From JAPKYZ01 sp033763835 (lineage in GTDB: Bacteria > Acidobacteriota > Terriglobia > Bryobacterales > Bryobacteraceae), in NCBI GenBank assembly GCA_033763835.1, contig JANRJS010000007.1, positions 77,049 through 141,048 of the forward strand: a stretch of 64,000 bases of DNA, written 5' to 3'. Positions 24,915-34,368 of this stretch are shown one piece after another. Position 1 is the first letter of the stretch, and each line of letters begins with the position of its first letter. A program made the position numbers and the translations under genes. The notes below the pieces were generated by a model, which saw only the letters and a list, made by a program, of their open reading frames with translations, was not told the origin of the DNA and did not search any database.

Positions 24915-25493
24915 CTAACTGGACGGTTCGAAGACGCGGCGGTAAATCTTCTCGATCGGCATGCCGCAGCCGATGGCCGGGAGGTCGAGCGTCGCGTCCG
25001 GTTCCAGAAGATCCGAGAACATCCACATGCCGCCCGGGTGGCGGTCGAAGCGCTCGACGTGAACCTTATCCTGATGAATCAGGCAGTAGTGCATCAAGCT
25101 GGGCAAGAGGCGATACCCTTCCCACTTCTTGCCCCGGTCGTAATCGGCGGTGGAGGGCGAGAGGATTTCGATGATCGCCGTGGGGTTGAGCAGGCTTCCA
25201 CCGACGCTCTGTTCGAACTTCGGCGAACAGGCGACCGCCAGGTCCGGCGCGACATACGCCCCATCGCGAAGCCGAACGTGCAGTCCGTTTGCGAAAACTT
25301 GGCACGGGCCGCTTTCGAGTTTTGCCGCCAACTCCGCGATTACGTTCACGGCGATCAGCGCATGCTCGCGGCTCGCCGCGACCATGGAGTACATCGCCCC
25401 GTCCCAGTAATCGCTAGGTACGCCCACAGTCTCATCGATCGCGAAAAATTGCGCTTCGCTAAGGTACGGAAATGGGAGCGGCTGCGTCGCCAT
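24915..25493 (-). CDS. Uma2 family endonuclease-fold protein
   Basis: The 192-residue protein is a DUF820/Uma2 member with a PD-(D/E)XK-like core: Val-Ala-Pro-Asp-Leu-Ala-Val near residue 77, Ile-Glu-Ile-Leu-Ser-Pro-Ser-Thr near 101, and Tyr-Asp-Arg-Gly-Lys-Lys-Trp-Glu-Gly-Tyr. These proteins are multiplied in cyanobacteria, Acidobacteriota and others, and their role is unknown. The ATG at 25493 is 5 bp after truB. A much longer in-frame reading across truB was discarded. Confidence 0.8.
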   Translation of the reverse strand: MATQPLPFPYLSEAQFFAIDETVGVPSDYWDGAMYSMVAASREHALIAVNVIAELAAKLESGPCQVFANGLHVRLRDGAYVAPDLAVACSPKFEQSVGGSLLNPTAIIEILSPSTADYDRGKKWEGYRLLPSLMHYCLIHQDKVHVERFDRHPGGMWMFSDLLEPDATLDLPAIGCGMPIEKIYRRVFEPSS

Positions 25494-25498
25494 GTCCT

Positions 25499-26383
25499 TT
25501 AGAGTACGACGATCGGGTGGTAAACTCCCGGCAATCGCAACTCTCCGACCGCCACGAGGGAGCCGTCGCGCGCGATGGCCCGGGCGAGCTTGCCGGTTAC
25601 CGGTTGAAACGGCGAGGAGCGGAAATCGCGCCCCTGCCGCACTTGCGACGCCGTGAGATCGTCCACGCGAACGGCGGGGAGTTCGAGCAGCATTTCGCCC
25701 GTGGGAACAAGGGCGCCTCCCACATGCTTTTCGATCTCTTCGATAGTCCGCGCTTGGGCGATCGTGAAGTCGCCGGAGCGCGTGCGCCGCAAACCGGCCA
25801 GATGCGCCCCGCAGCCGGCAAGCGCGCCCAGATCGTGCGCGATCGACCGCACATAGGTGCCCGCCCCGCAATCGATCTCGAAGCGCACGGCGGGCGGCGC
25901 GAATTCGACGATGTCGAACCGCGTCACTTCCACCTCGACCGCCGGAATCTCGACGGCAATATTCTTGCGGGCGAGTTTGTAGGCCGGAGTGCCGCCGATC
26001 TTCTTCGCCGATACAGGCGGCGGTGTCTGCTCGAACCTTCCCCGGAAACGCGCCACCCATTCTTCGAGTTGTACGAGCGTGAACATCGGCTCCCGGCGTT
26101 CGCCTACGGGCTCGCCTTCGGCGTCGTAGGTGTCGGTCGCCCAACCGAACCGGATCGTCCCTTCGTACGATTTCGCCGCGCGCGTATAGAATTGCGCGAG
26201 CCGCGTCGCGCGGCCCACCACTAACGGCAACACTCCGGTGGCCATCGGGTCGAGCGTTCCCAGATGTCCGACCTTCTTTGTACCGGCGATGCGGCGGATT
26301 TTGTTCACCACATCGTGGGAGGTCCAACCGGCGGGTTTATCGACGACCAGCACGCCGTCAATTGAGCTCGTTTCTTCTAACAC
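25499..26383 (-). CDS. truB: tRNA pseudouridine-55 synthase
   Basis: The 294-residue enzyme makes pseudouridine 55 in tRNA. Its N-terminus carries Val-Val-Asp-Lys-Pro-Ala-Gly-Trp-Thr-Ser-His-Asp, and the catalytic Asp is in Gly-Thr-Leu-Asp-Pro-Met-Ala-Thr-Gly. Arg-Phe-x-Gly ... Gln-Thr-Pro-Pro-Val-Ser-Ala and a C-terminal PUA-like part are also present. TruB is normally linked to rbfA or ribF, but not here. Its start lies only 14 bp from the divergent ABC exporter start. Confidence 0.92.
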   Translation of the reverse strand: MLEETSSIDGVLVVDKPAGWTSHDVVNKIRRIAGTKKVGHLGTLDPMATGVLPLVVGRATRLAQFYTRAAKSYEGTIRFGWATDTYDAEGEPVGERREPMFTLVQLEEWVARFRGRFEQTPPPVSAKKIGGTPAYKLARKNIAVEIPAVEVEVTRFDIVEFAPPAVRFEIDCGAGTYVRSIAHDLGALAGCGAHLAGLRRTRSGDFTIAQARTIEEIEKHVGGALVPTGEMLLELPAVRVDDLTASQVRQGRDFRSSPFQPVTGKLARAIARDGSLVAVGELRLPGVYHPIVVL

Positions 26384-26397
26384 GCGAAAATACCATT

Positions 26398-28179
26398 GTG
26401 GAAGAAGACCTCGGCGGAAAGCTATACGACTGGCGGCTGCTTAAGCGGCTGGCGCGCTATCTCGCGCCGGGTTGGCGCACGATCGCCGGGGCGGTAGCCG
26501 CTTTACTCACCGGAGCGGCCTGCGAAGCGCTGCGGCCGATTCTCACGAAGACCGCCATCGACCGTTTCATCGCGCCCGCGACCGAAGGTTCGGTCCTCGC
26601 CGAAGCGGCGGCGGCGGGACTCGCGGCAATCGCGGCATTTTATTTGCTCGCCCTCATCGTTGAAGTCGCCGCCGAGTTCATCCAAGGCCTGTTGATGACC
26701 GTCACCGGCCAGCGCGCCATGTTCGCCTTGCGCCGCGACTTGTTCGCGCACCTGCAGCGGCTCGACGTCTCCTATTTCGACCGCACTCCCGTCGGCCGCA
26801 TCGTCACCCGGCTCACCAACGACGTCGATGCGCTGAACGAACTGTTCTCCTCGGGCCTCGCCACCATCTTCGGCGACTTTGTGATGCTGTCAATCGTCGT
26901 CGCCGTGATGTTCACTATGAACGCCACGATGACGCTGCTGCTACTCGCCATGCTGCCCTTCGTCGTCCTGGCGGCGATGGTCTTCCGGCGCAGTGTCGCC
27001 GCCAGCTATCGGCGCACACGCGTCGCGGTGGCGCGCATCAACGCATATCTGCAAGAACACCTCAACGGAATGTCCGTCGTGCAGTTATTTGACCGCGAGA
27101 AAGGCTCGCGCGACGAGTTCGAGGAGATCAACCGGGAACACATGCTGGCGTTTAAGGAATCGGTATTCGCCTACGGCTGGTTCTATCCGGTGGTCGAGTT
27201 TTTGAGCGTGCTTTCGCTCGCGATGCTGCTCGCCTACGGCGGCTATTCCGCCGAGCGTACTGGGATCACGCTCGGGTCGATGATCGCGTTCTTCCAATAC
27301 GGCCTGCGCTTTTTCCGGCCCATCCAGGATTTGAGCGAGAAGTACAACATCCTACAAGCGGCGATGGCGGCGGCCGAACGGGTGTTTGGGTTGCTCGACA
27401 CGCCGGTCGCGATCGTCGCGCCGGAGAAGCCCGCGCCCGCTCCGGCGGCGGGAGAGCCGATTGAGTTCGACCGGGTCTGGTTCGCTTATAAAGCCGACGA
27501 TTGGGTGCTGCGCGACGTGAGTTTCACGATCGCGCCGGGCGAGACCATCGCCGTCGTCGGCCACACCGGCGCGGGCAAGACAACGCTGATGAGCCTGCTG
27601 CTGCGGTACTACGATGTCCAACGAGGAGCGATCCGGTTGGGCGGGCGCGACATTCGCGAGTACTCGCCGCTCGATCTGCGTTCGCGCTTCGGTGTAGTGC
27701 TGCAAGACCCGCACCTGTTCACCGGTACGCTCGGCGAAAACGTTCGCTTGGGCACCGACGGCATCGCCGAAGCCCGGATGCGGGATGCGGCGGAGCGCGT
27801 GAACTTACTCGATTTCGTCGATTCGCTGCCCGCGCGGTTCGATCATCCCGTCGCCGAACGCGGCGCGGGCCTTTCCACCGGGCAGAAACAATTGGTGAGC
27901 TTTGCCCGGGCGTTGGCGCATTCGCCCGCGTATCTGATTCTCGACGAAGCGACGTCGAGCGTCGATACCGAAACGGAACTGCGGATTCGCGAGGCGCTCG
28001 ATCGGCTCGTCGAAGGGCGCACGTCGATCGTGATCGCTCATCGCCTCTCCACCATCCAGCGCGCGGACCGGATTCTCGTCATGCACAAAGGGCAGTTGCG
28101 GGAATCGGGATCGCATCAGGAATTGCTTGCCCAGCGCGGCATTTACTACCGGCTGTACCAGCTTCAGTATCGCGATTAG
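26398..28179 (+). CDS. ABC exporter (membrane domain fused to ATPase, MsbA-like)
   Basis: The 593-residue half-transporter has six transmembrane helices (about residues 20-320) and a nucleotide-binding domain (about 350-590). The latter shows a Walker A Gly-His-Thr-Gly-Ala-Gly-Lys-Thr-Thr, a Q-loop Leu-Gln-Asp-Pro, a signature Leu-Ser-Thr-Gly-Gln, a Walker B Leu-Ile-Leu-Asp-Glu-Ala-Thr and a switch His in Ile-Ala-His-Arg. It should act as a dimer, exporting lipids or hydrophobic compounds. I chose the GTG at 26398 because the frame has no other start between the truB start and the first conserved residues. Confidence 0.85.
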   Translation: MEEDLGGKLYDWRLLKRLARYLAPGWRTIAGAVAALLTGAACEALRPILTKTAIDRFIAPATEGSVLAEAAAAGLAAIAAFYLLALIVEVAAEFIQGLLMTVTGQRAMFALRRDLFAHLQRLDVSYFDRTPVGRIVTRLTNDVDALNELFSSGLATIFGDFVMLSIVVAVMFTMNATMTLLLLAMLPFVVLAAMVFRRSVAASYRRTRVAVARINAYLQEHLNGMSVVQLFDREKGSRDEFEEINREHMLAFKESVFAYGWFYPVVEFLSVLSLAMLLAYGGYSAERTGITLGSMIAFFQYGLRFFRPIQDLSEKYNILQAAMAAAERVFGLLDTPVAIVAPEKPAPAPAAGEPIEFDRVWFAYKADDWVLRDVSFTIAPGETIAVVGHTGAGKTTLMSLLLRYYDVQRGAIRLGGRDIREYSPLDLRSRFGVVLQDPHLFTGTLGENVRLGTDGIAEARMRDAAERVNLLDFVDSLPARFDHPVAERGAGLSTGQKQLVSFARALAHSPAYLILDEATSSVDTETELRIREALDRLVEGRTSIVIAHRLSTIQRADRILVMHKGQLRESGSHQELLAQRGIYYRLYQLQYRD

Positions 28180-28209
28180 GAACGGGCGGCCTGAGCGCAG
28201 GTTTCCTAA
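28176..28209. terminator. Possible bidirectional terminator between convergent genes
   Basis: TTAGGAA at 28176-28182 pairs with TTCCTAA at 28203-28209. The arms contain the stop codons of the exporter and of the convergent receptor. The stem is short and the loop long (20 nt). Confidence 0.3.
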
Positions 28210-31200
28210 AACGCCAATCGCAGTCCGAACCGAATCGAGCGCTGCGGCGACTGTCCGACATTCGCCGCCGTAATCACCATGAAGGTGCCGGGCGTCGTGA
28301 CGCTTGCGTTCGGGTTGGCCAGCGCCGGAGTGTTCGTGAAGTTCAAGGCCTCCGCCCGGAATTGCAAGTTCATCCGCTCGGAGAAATCAAACGCGCGGAA
28401 CACGCCCAGATTCATGTTGAACAATTGCGGGCCACGGAGCGCGTTCAAACCCATGTTGCCGAATCGCGCACCGGTGACAGCCGCGAACGCCGTGGGGTCG
28501 TAGAAGGGTGCGCCCGCGCCGACGCCCCCTAGCTTGTTCACGGTGCCATTGATCTGATCGGCGACTTGCGTATTGTTCAGCGCGTTCAGGGAAGCGGCGT
28601 CGGCGGTCACGATGAACGGATTGCCCGAATACCACGCAAGAGTGGGATTCAACTGCCAGCCGCCCAGGATCGCGTTGCCGAATCCATCGGTCGCCCATTT
28701 CTTGCCTTTGCCGAACGGCAGGTGCCAGTTCACTGCCGAGGTCCACGTCAAAGTACGGTCGAAATCGGACACAGCGCGGTTTTTCGAGTACTGGCTGGGC
28801 ACATAGAAACGCAAGCCCACGTCCGAGTTGCCGGCGTTGATGCCGATCGACTTCGACCAAGTGAACGACGACGTCACGAACAGGCCCTGCGAAAATCGCC
28901 TGGTCAAATTGGTCTGCAATGCGTCGTAACGATTGGTGGCCATCGGGATGAAAAACTGCCGACCAGCGGTCACACCAAACTGATTGAACAGAGGACGTCC
29001 GGCGTTACCCGCACCGGGGATGAGACCGGCGTTGCCCTCGAAATACGTCAACGCCTGCCGGATGGAGCGCGTGCCGACGTAGCCGGTCTGGAGGACGAAA
29101 CCCCAACCGATTTCGCGTTGGATCGTGACGTTGAACGATTGAATATAGCCACGGCGGAACTCGCCGGCCTGAAGCGTGTTGGTTGCGATGGTATTGGGGA
29201 TGGCTACGTCGCCGGAAGAGATATTGGGCAGCGTCGCGGCCGGAATGCCGGTTCGCAAGTCGCCGATGGGCGCAAAGCCCGTACCCAAAAACTCGTTGAT
29301 GATCACCGCGGGATAAGGACTACGCAACGGCCGGCTCATCGGGTACGGATCGTTGGTGATTCCGTAACCGGCGCGGAAGACGGTCTTCTCCGTGGCACGA
29401 TACGCAAGGCCCACGCGCGGAGCCCACATAATCGGAATCGCGTCCGTCCCCGCGTTGCGCGGTACGTTGCCGCGCCCGCCGATCAGAACCCGATTGGTGG
29501 TGGGATCGTAACGCTCGATGCCGAACTCGCCCCGGTTCATGATCGGAAAATGTTCCATGCGCAGGCCGAGGTTCAAGCTCAGCTTGCGATTCACCTGCCA
29601 GTTGTCACGGATGTAATAGCCCTGCTGGAACTCGCGGGTCGCCATCGGATCGTAGAACTGGATCGCTTTGCCCATCGTCTGCGGCAAGCCCAGCAGAAAC
29701 GCCGCGTAGGCGTTGAAATTGTTGGCCGCCGCTCCGCCGTTGAGGGAAGTCACGCCGCCGTTGAAGGTGAAGCCTCCGCGCGGACTATAGCCGCCGATCT
29801 CCGGCTGCCAGTGATTCATCTGGTGATTCACGAGATCGATCCCGAACCTAATGCTGTGCGCCCCCTTGTTCCAGTTGAGATTCGCGGCGTAAGTAAAGAG
29901 ACGGTCGTTGCGCTCCGTCGGACTCCAGTTATTGACGTTGCCGACGGAAGCGTAGCCGGAGATGTTGAAAATGGGGAACCCGCTCTCGCGCGGGTCCGGA
30001 CCGTTGGTGCCGGGAATCCGCAGCACGTCGAGACCGATATTCGTTCCGACGTCGGGTCCCTCGGTCTTGTGGTGCATCCAAGTGCCGCCGAAGTTGCCGT
30101 CGAACAGAAGGGACGGCGTAATGACGTAGCTGACGCCAATGCTCATGATGTCGGTCTTGTTGTCGCCGGTGCCGATACCCGCCGCACCCGCCGCGCCACC
30201 CGGATAACCGCCCAAAGCCTGACCGTAGGGAACGCCCGCTGTCACGGGCGCAATCATCACGCTGTACTTGCCGAACACGTTCACCTTCGAGTTCGGCGTC
30301 CAGTTCACTTTGCCATCCACCATGTCGCGCTTGAAGTAGTAAGGCACGGAGGCGAAGAAGTTGTTCAATTGCCCGGTTCCGGTATTGGGCAGCGGAGTCC
30401 AGCCTGCGATGGTGCGCGCGGCGGCGCTGATTCGCGAATCGGGAATGACGTTGTTGGGGAACATGCTCCGCCCGGTTCCGTTTGCAGCGCCGGTAGCCGG
30501 ATCGAAAATATTCGCAAGCCCCGTGAAGTTACCGGACTTGACAGCTGAGGTCGGCAGGCTCGTCACGTTGTTGCCCCGCTCGGCCGTCGTGGTCCCTTCC
30601 CAGGACGTGAAGAAGAACAGCTTGTCCTTCTTGATCGGGCCGCCAAACGTCCCGCCGTACTGATTGTCGATGCGTTGCGGAGTGCCCGGTCCCGCCGGCG
30701 TGTTGGGGTTGAAGAACAAGTTCTTCGCGCCCCAGGCGTGGTTGAGGTGATACCAGAACGCGACACCGTGGAACTGGTTCGTGCCGCTTTTTGTGATGAC
30801 ACTCACCGCCGCGCCGCCCGACATCCCTTGCTCCGCGTCGAAATTGTTGGTCGAGATGTTCACCGTCTCGATGGACTCGATCGGCGGCACATAGTAGGAA
30901 TGGTGCGGCAGCCAGGTAAACACGCTGGCCGCGCCGTCGATGCGCGTGTTGTTCGAGTTGCGCGCCGTGCCGTTGACGTTGGTGGTGAGCGCTCGTGCCG
31001 GGCTATCGGTAGACGCGTTCTGGAACGCCGAGGGCGTCGATCCCGGGACGAGATCGATCATCGATTGGAAGTTGCGGTAACCGCCGATGGCAATCTGCGT
31101 GAGTTCTCGCGAGCCGACGTCGGTGTGCAAGTCCGATTTGTCGGTTTGCAATTGCGCTACCTCCGCGCCCACCGTGATCACTTCGCTAACGTTTCCGACC

Positions 31201-31529
31201 TTCAATGTGGCGTCGACGCGCGTGATGTTGTTTGCGACGACGGCGATCTGCGACGCCTCGAAGCTCGCGAACCCGGCGGCGACGATCTTGATGTCGTAGG
31301 TACCGGGCGGGACGTTCAGAAAGTCGTAGGCGCCGCGTTCGTCGGTCTTCGATTCCACCGTATAGCCGGTGGCTTTGTTGGAGATGGTGGCCGCCGCTCC
31401 CGCTACCGCGCCTTGCGACGGATCGGTGACGTTACCGACCACGGTTCCGTACAGGACTTGCGCTGAAAGCTCATGAGAAGTAGCCCAAAGCGACGCCGAA
31501 AAAACGAACGCCATACGCAGGAAGCGCAT
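28206..31529 (-). CDS. TonB-dependent receptor with carboxypeptidase-regulatory-like domain (second copy)
   Basis: The 1107-residue outer-membrane receptor has a signal peptide (about 1-24, ending before Gln). A carboxypeptidase-regulatory-like domain follows (about 25-110, Gly-Asn-Val-Thr-Asp and Gly-Thr-Tyr-Asp-Ile-Lys), then a plug domain with Gly-Gly-Ala-Ala-Val-Ser-Val-Ile, a large barrel and a terminal Leu-Ala-Phe. The ATG at 31529 has the strong site AAGGGGGG just upstream; an ATG 7 codons earlier lies before that site. It is related in layout to the receptor at 7.1-10.3 kb but is not a close copy. The substrate is unknown. Confidence 0.88.
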   Translation of the reverse strand: MRFLRMAFVFSASLWATSHELSAQVLYGTVVGNVTDPSQGAVAGAAATISNKATGYTVESKTDERGAYDFLNVPPGTYDIKIVAAGFASFEASQIAVVANNITRVDATLKVGNVSEVITVGAEVAQLQTDKSDLHTDVGSRELTQIAIGGYRNFQSMIDLVPGSTPSAFQNASTDSPARALTTNVNGTARNSNNTRIDGAASVFTWLPHHSYYVPPIESIETVNISTNNFDAEQGMSGGAAVSVITKSGTNQFHGVAFWYHLNHAWGAKNLFFNPNTPAGPGTPQRIDNQYGGTFGGPIKKDKLFFFTSWEGTTTAERGNNVTSLPTSAVKSGNFTGLANIFDPATGAANGTGRSMFPNNVIPDSRISAAARTIAGWTPLPNTGTGQLNNFFASVPYYFKRDMVDGKVNWTPNSKVNVFGKYSVMIAPVTAGVPYGQALGGYPGGAAGAAGIGTGDNKTDIMSIGVSYVITPSLLFDGNFGGTWMHHKTEGPDVGTNIGLDVLRIPGTNGPDPRESGFPIFNISGYASVGNVNNWSPTERNDRLFTYAANLNWNKGAHSIRFGIDLVNHQMNHWQPEIGGYSPRGGFTFNGGVTSLNGGAAANNFNAYAAFLLGLPQTMGKAIQFYDPMATREFQQGYYIRDNWQVNRKLSLNLGLRMEHFPIMNRGEFGIERYDPTTNRVLIGGRGNVPRNAGTDAIPIMWAPRVGLAYRATEKTVFRAGYGITNDPYPMSRPLRSPYPAVIINEFLGTGFAPIGDLRTGIPAATLPNISSGDVAIPNTIATNTLQAGEFRRGYIQSFNVTIQREIGWGFVLQTGYVGTRSIRQALTYFEGNAGLIPGAGNAGRPLFNQFGVTAGRQFFIPMATNRYDALQTNLTRRFSQGLFVTSSFTWSKSIGINAGNSDVGLRFYVPSQYSKNRAVSDFDRTLTWTSAVNWHLPFGKGKKWATDGFGNAILGGWQLNPTLAWYSGNPFIVTADAASLNALNNTQVADQINGTVNKLGGVGAGAPFYDPTAFAAVTGARFGNMGLNALRGPQLFNMNLGVFRAFDFSERMNLQFRAEALNFTNTPALANPNASVTTPGTFMVITAANVGQSPQRSIRFGLRLAF

Positions 31530-31606
31530 GTTTCCCCCCTTTAATCCCATCGACCCCAGGTCCGTTTCGAGACCTTACGCGATTGTGCGGTAGGAGGGAG
31601 GCGGTG

Positions 31607-33268
31607 TCAAGCGGTTAGCTTACGCCCAGTGCCCTTGCGTAAAGCGTGCAGCCGGTTGGGCGAGAGGCCGGTCCAGGATTCCCGGGTCCCATCCGGCCAC
31701 TCTACTTCGATCGAGTCAATGCCCGCCTTGTCGCCGAGCCCGAAATGGACGCGGGACGCACTCGCCGAGCAGTAGCTGGAATCCGTGTGCACACGCCGCA
31801 CGAGCGGGCGCAAATCCTCGCGAAATAGCGTAACTTTTGCGCCGAACGTCACCGGCGCTTCGAGCTCTACCGCCGCCCAGCCGGTGCCGGAGGACTCGTT
31901 CAACAACAGCCGCGCGTCGCCGCCGTTGTACGTGACGAGGATGTCCTGGTCGCCGTCGTTATCGAGGTCGCCGAACGCCGCTCCGCGGGCGATCCCCGCT
32001 TGCGCGAACACCGGACCCGCAAGTTTTGAGACATCCGAAAACTTGCCGCGCCCGTCGCCGCGCAACAGAAGATTGGTCTCGGCGAACGGGCGGCGCTCGC
32101 CACGCCGGTCCTCGCGCAACGTCACCGCGCCGTTGGCGATGAACAGGTCGAGCGCGCCGTCGTTGTCGTAGTCGAAAAAATCCGTGCCGAAACCGGTGTA
32201 GGCGAACGTCGCCGGATAGACGCCGCTCGACCGTGCGACGTCGAGAAAGACGGGAATGCCGCCTCCCGCCGTCTGCGTGTCGTTGCGGAACAGGGTCGCG
32301 CCTTCGCGCATAAGATTCACCACGAACAGGTCGTCGTCGCCGTCCTGGTCGTAATCGCCGGCCGCGACGCCCATGCCCGCTTTCGCCACGCCGTCTTCGC
32401 TATAGGCCGCGCCGGATTCGACGCCATGCTCGCGGAACGTTCCGTTGCGTTGATTGAGCCAGATGTGGTTTTGCGCGGTGTCGTTGGCGACGAAAAGATC
32501 GGGCCAACCGTCGGCGTTGAGATCGAGCGCTGCGACGCCCAACCCCGGCCCGAGCGCGCGGTCGATTCCGGACTGCGCCGTGACGTCGGCGAAGACTCCG
32601 TCGCCGGTATTGCGGTATAGGCGCGCGGCCATCGGCGAGTAGGCGCGCGGCGTGCAGTAATCGCGCTCGCCCGTCGGCGCCTGGCACGTTTTGTTGCCGC
32701 CGCGCGAGAAGTTGACGTAGCTGAGGACGACGAGGTCGAGTTTTCCGTCGCGGTCGTAATCGAAAAACGAAGCCGATGTGCCCCACTGGTGGGCGACCGG
32801 GGGGGCGGGAAAGGGGAGTTCGCGGAACTTTCCGCCGCCCTCGTTGCGGTAAAGAGCGCGCGATCCCCAGCCGGTAATCAGCAGATCGAGATCGCCGTCG
32901 TTGTCGATATCGCCCGTCGCCGCGCCCATGCCGTAGCCGGCATAGGCGATGCCCGATCCGGCGGTAGCGTCGGTGAACTTCATCGTGCCCGATGGCACAA
33001 GTTCGTTGCGGTAGAGTTTGCCCGCGCCGGAGCTTTGCACGAAATAGACGTCGAGATCGCCGTCGCGGTCCATGTCGAACACCGCTACACCCGCGCCCAT
33101 GATCTCGGGCATGAGAAACTCGCCGGTCTCGCCGGTTGCGTGGGTAAAGCGCAGTCCGGTTTCGGCGGCCGAGTCGCGAAAAATCGGTTTGGGCGCGGCG
33201 GCGGGACGTTCCGGCGGACGGGTGACGCAAGCCGCGAAAAGGAATGGAAAGAGGAAGACGCCGCGCAC
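31607..33268 (-). CDS. CRTAC1/ASPIC-UnbV family secreted beta-propeller protein
   Basis: The 553-residue protein has a signal or lipoprotein start (hydrophobic run ending Ala-Ala-Cys near residue 14). Several FG-GAP/VCBS repeats follow, each with a calcium-binding Asp-x-Asp-x-Asp-Gly-Asp-x-Asp loop, and a C-terminal ASPIC/UnbV domain carries Val-His-Phe-Gly-Leu-Gly and Val-Glu-Trp-Pro-Asp-Gly. Such proteins are secreted and common in Acidobacteriota. It starts with GTG overlapping the stop of the TPR gene (TAGTG), so it is translationally coupled at the end of the respiratory operon. Its function there is unknown. Confidence 0.85.
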   Translation of the reverse strand: MRGVFLFPFLFAACVTRPPERPAAAPKPIFRDSAAETGLRFTHATGETGEFLMPEIMGAGVAVFDMDRDGDLDVYFVQSSGAGKLYRNELVPSGTMKFTDATAGSGIAYAGYGMGAATGDIDNDGDLDLLITGWGSRALYRNEGGGKFRELPFPAPPVAHQWGTSASFFDYDRDGKLDLVVLSYVNFSRGGNKTCQAPTGERDYCTPRAYSPMAARLYRNTGDGVFADVTAQSGIDRALGPGLGVAALDLNADGWPDLFVANDTAQNHIWLNQRNGTFREHGVESGAAYSEDGVAKAGMGVAAGDYDQDGDDDLFVVNLMREGATLFRNDTQTAGGGIPVFLDVARSSGVYPATFAYTGFGTDFFDYDNDGALDLFIANGAVTLREDRRGERRPFAETNLLLRGDGRGKFSDVSKLAGPVFAQAGIARGAAFGDLDNDGDQDILVTYNGGDARLLLNESSGTGWAAVELEAPVTFGAKVTLFREDLRPLVRRVHTDSSYCSASASRVHFGLGDKAGIDSIEVEWPDGTRESWTGLSPNRLHALRKGTGRKLTA

Positions 33269-34368
33269 TAGTTTCTTAGCTTAACGAGATCGCGCTCGAT
33301 CGATTGCGCCAAAGCCGGCTGTCCGCGCCGCGTGGAGAAGTCGCGCGCCCGTTCGAGAGTCGATACCGCGTCGGCACGGCGGCCCGCCCGTGCGTAGGTT
33401 GCCCCGAGCGCGTATAGGTACGTTCCCGTGGCTTCGTCTTCTCCGGTACAGGCCCGTTCGAAAGCGGCGATCGCCGCAGGATACCGGTTTTGGTTGGCGT
33501 ACAACCGTCCGAGTTGAAAGTGCGCGAGGCGGTAATCGGGGCGAATGGCGACGGCCTTCTCGAAGGCGCGTTGCGCGGCGGCGAGTTGACCCGTCTCCTG
33601 AAATACCGCGCCAAGATTATGGTGCGCCTCCGCATGACCGGGATCGGCGGCGATAGCTTTTTCGAACGCCGCTTGCGCTTCGGCGCGGCGCCCCTGGCTG
33701 TAGCGGAGCACGCCGTAATTGTAGTGCGCCTCGGCGGACTTTGGGCTTATTGAAACGGCCTCGCGGTAGGCCTCGCCCGCTTTGTCCGGATCGTTCAGCC
33801 GACCATACAACGAGATGAGATTGACGTACGCTTGCGCGAGTTTCGGATCGCGCTCGATGGCCTGGCGGTTGAAATCGGCGGCGGCGGCGAGATCGCCCGC
33901 CCGTTCGGCTGCTTGCGCGCGGGATAGAAATCGAGTGGGGCTTTGGTTGAGCTCGCGAATCGCGTCCATCCAAGGATTCGGCGCGTCCCGATCTTCGAGT
34001 TTCGGGAGACCGGGCTTGAGTTTCGCGGCCCGTGCGTAAAACTCCGCGGCTTGCGCGCCGTCGCCCAAAGCCAGAGCGGCATGGGCGGCGTAGTAGGGCC
34101 ATTCGAAGGAGCGCGGCGAAAGCGCCGCCGCGCGCAGATAAGCCGCACGGGCGGCGGAGAATTGCTCGTAGGCGTGCAGGATCGTCCCATAGCGGCCTAC
34201 GACAGCCGCATCGTTGGGCTTCGACCGGGCATCCGAGGCGGCGGTGTCGATCGATCGGCGAATCGAGGGGAGAAATGTGGATGTCGAGACTTCGGGCAGC
34301 GGCGGCGGAGAGGGTCCGCTGCAACTGGCGAGTAGAACGACTAGTGCGCCGGTGCGGCGGGCTTGGGC
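33268..34368 (-). CDS. TPR-repeat lipoprotein, start codon not resolved
   Basis: The coding frame holds a lipoprotein-like signal (Ala-Leu-Val-Val-Leu-Leu-Ala-Ser-Cys, Cys encoded at 34323-34321) and at least six tetratricopeptide repeats (for example Ala-Glu-Ala-His-Tyr-Asn-Tyr-Gly-Val-Leu). The nearest in-frame ATG upstream is at 34518, deep in the cox subunit IV gene. The first in-frame ATG, GTG or TTG downstream is a TTG at 34068, inside the repeats. The upper boundary given here is only the probable beginning of the signal. It is probably membrane-attached in the periplasm and may be a scaffold for the respiratory complex. Confidence 0.6.
   Translation of the reverse strand, partial: AQARRTGALVVLLASCSGPSPPPLPEVSTSTFLPSIRRSIDTAASDARSKPNDAAVVGRYGTILHAYEQFSAARAAYLRAAALSPRSFEWPYYAAHAALALGDGAQAAEFYARAAKLKPGLPKLEDRDAPNPWMDAIRELNQSPTRFLSRAQAAERAGDLAAAADFNRQAIERDPKLAQAYVNLISLYGRLNDPDKAGEAYREAVSISPKSAEAHYNYGVLRYSQGRRAEAQAAFEKAIAADPGHAEAHHNLGAVFQETGQLAAAQRAFEKAVAIRPDYRLAHFQLGRLYANQNRYPAAIAAFERACTGEDEATGTYLYALGATYARAGRRADAVSTLERARDFSTRRGQPALAQSIERDLVKLRN

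Noticed and set aside
28566..30548. 660-codon open frame on the plus strand inside the second TonB-dependent receptor
   Set aside because: It is antisense to a clear receptor gene and Arg/Val/Gly-rich in composition, as expected from GC-rich shadow frames; no recognisable motif.
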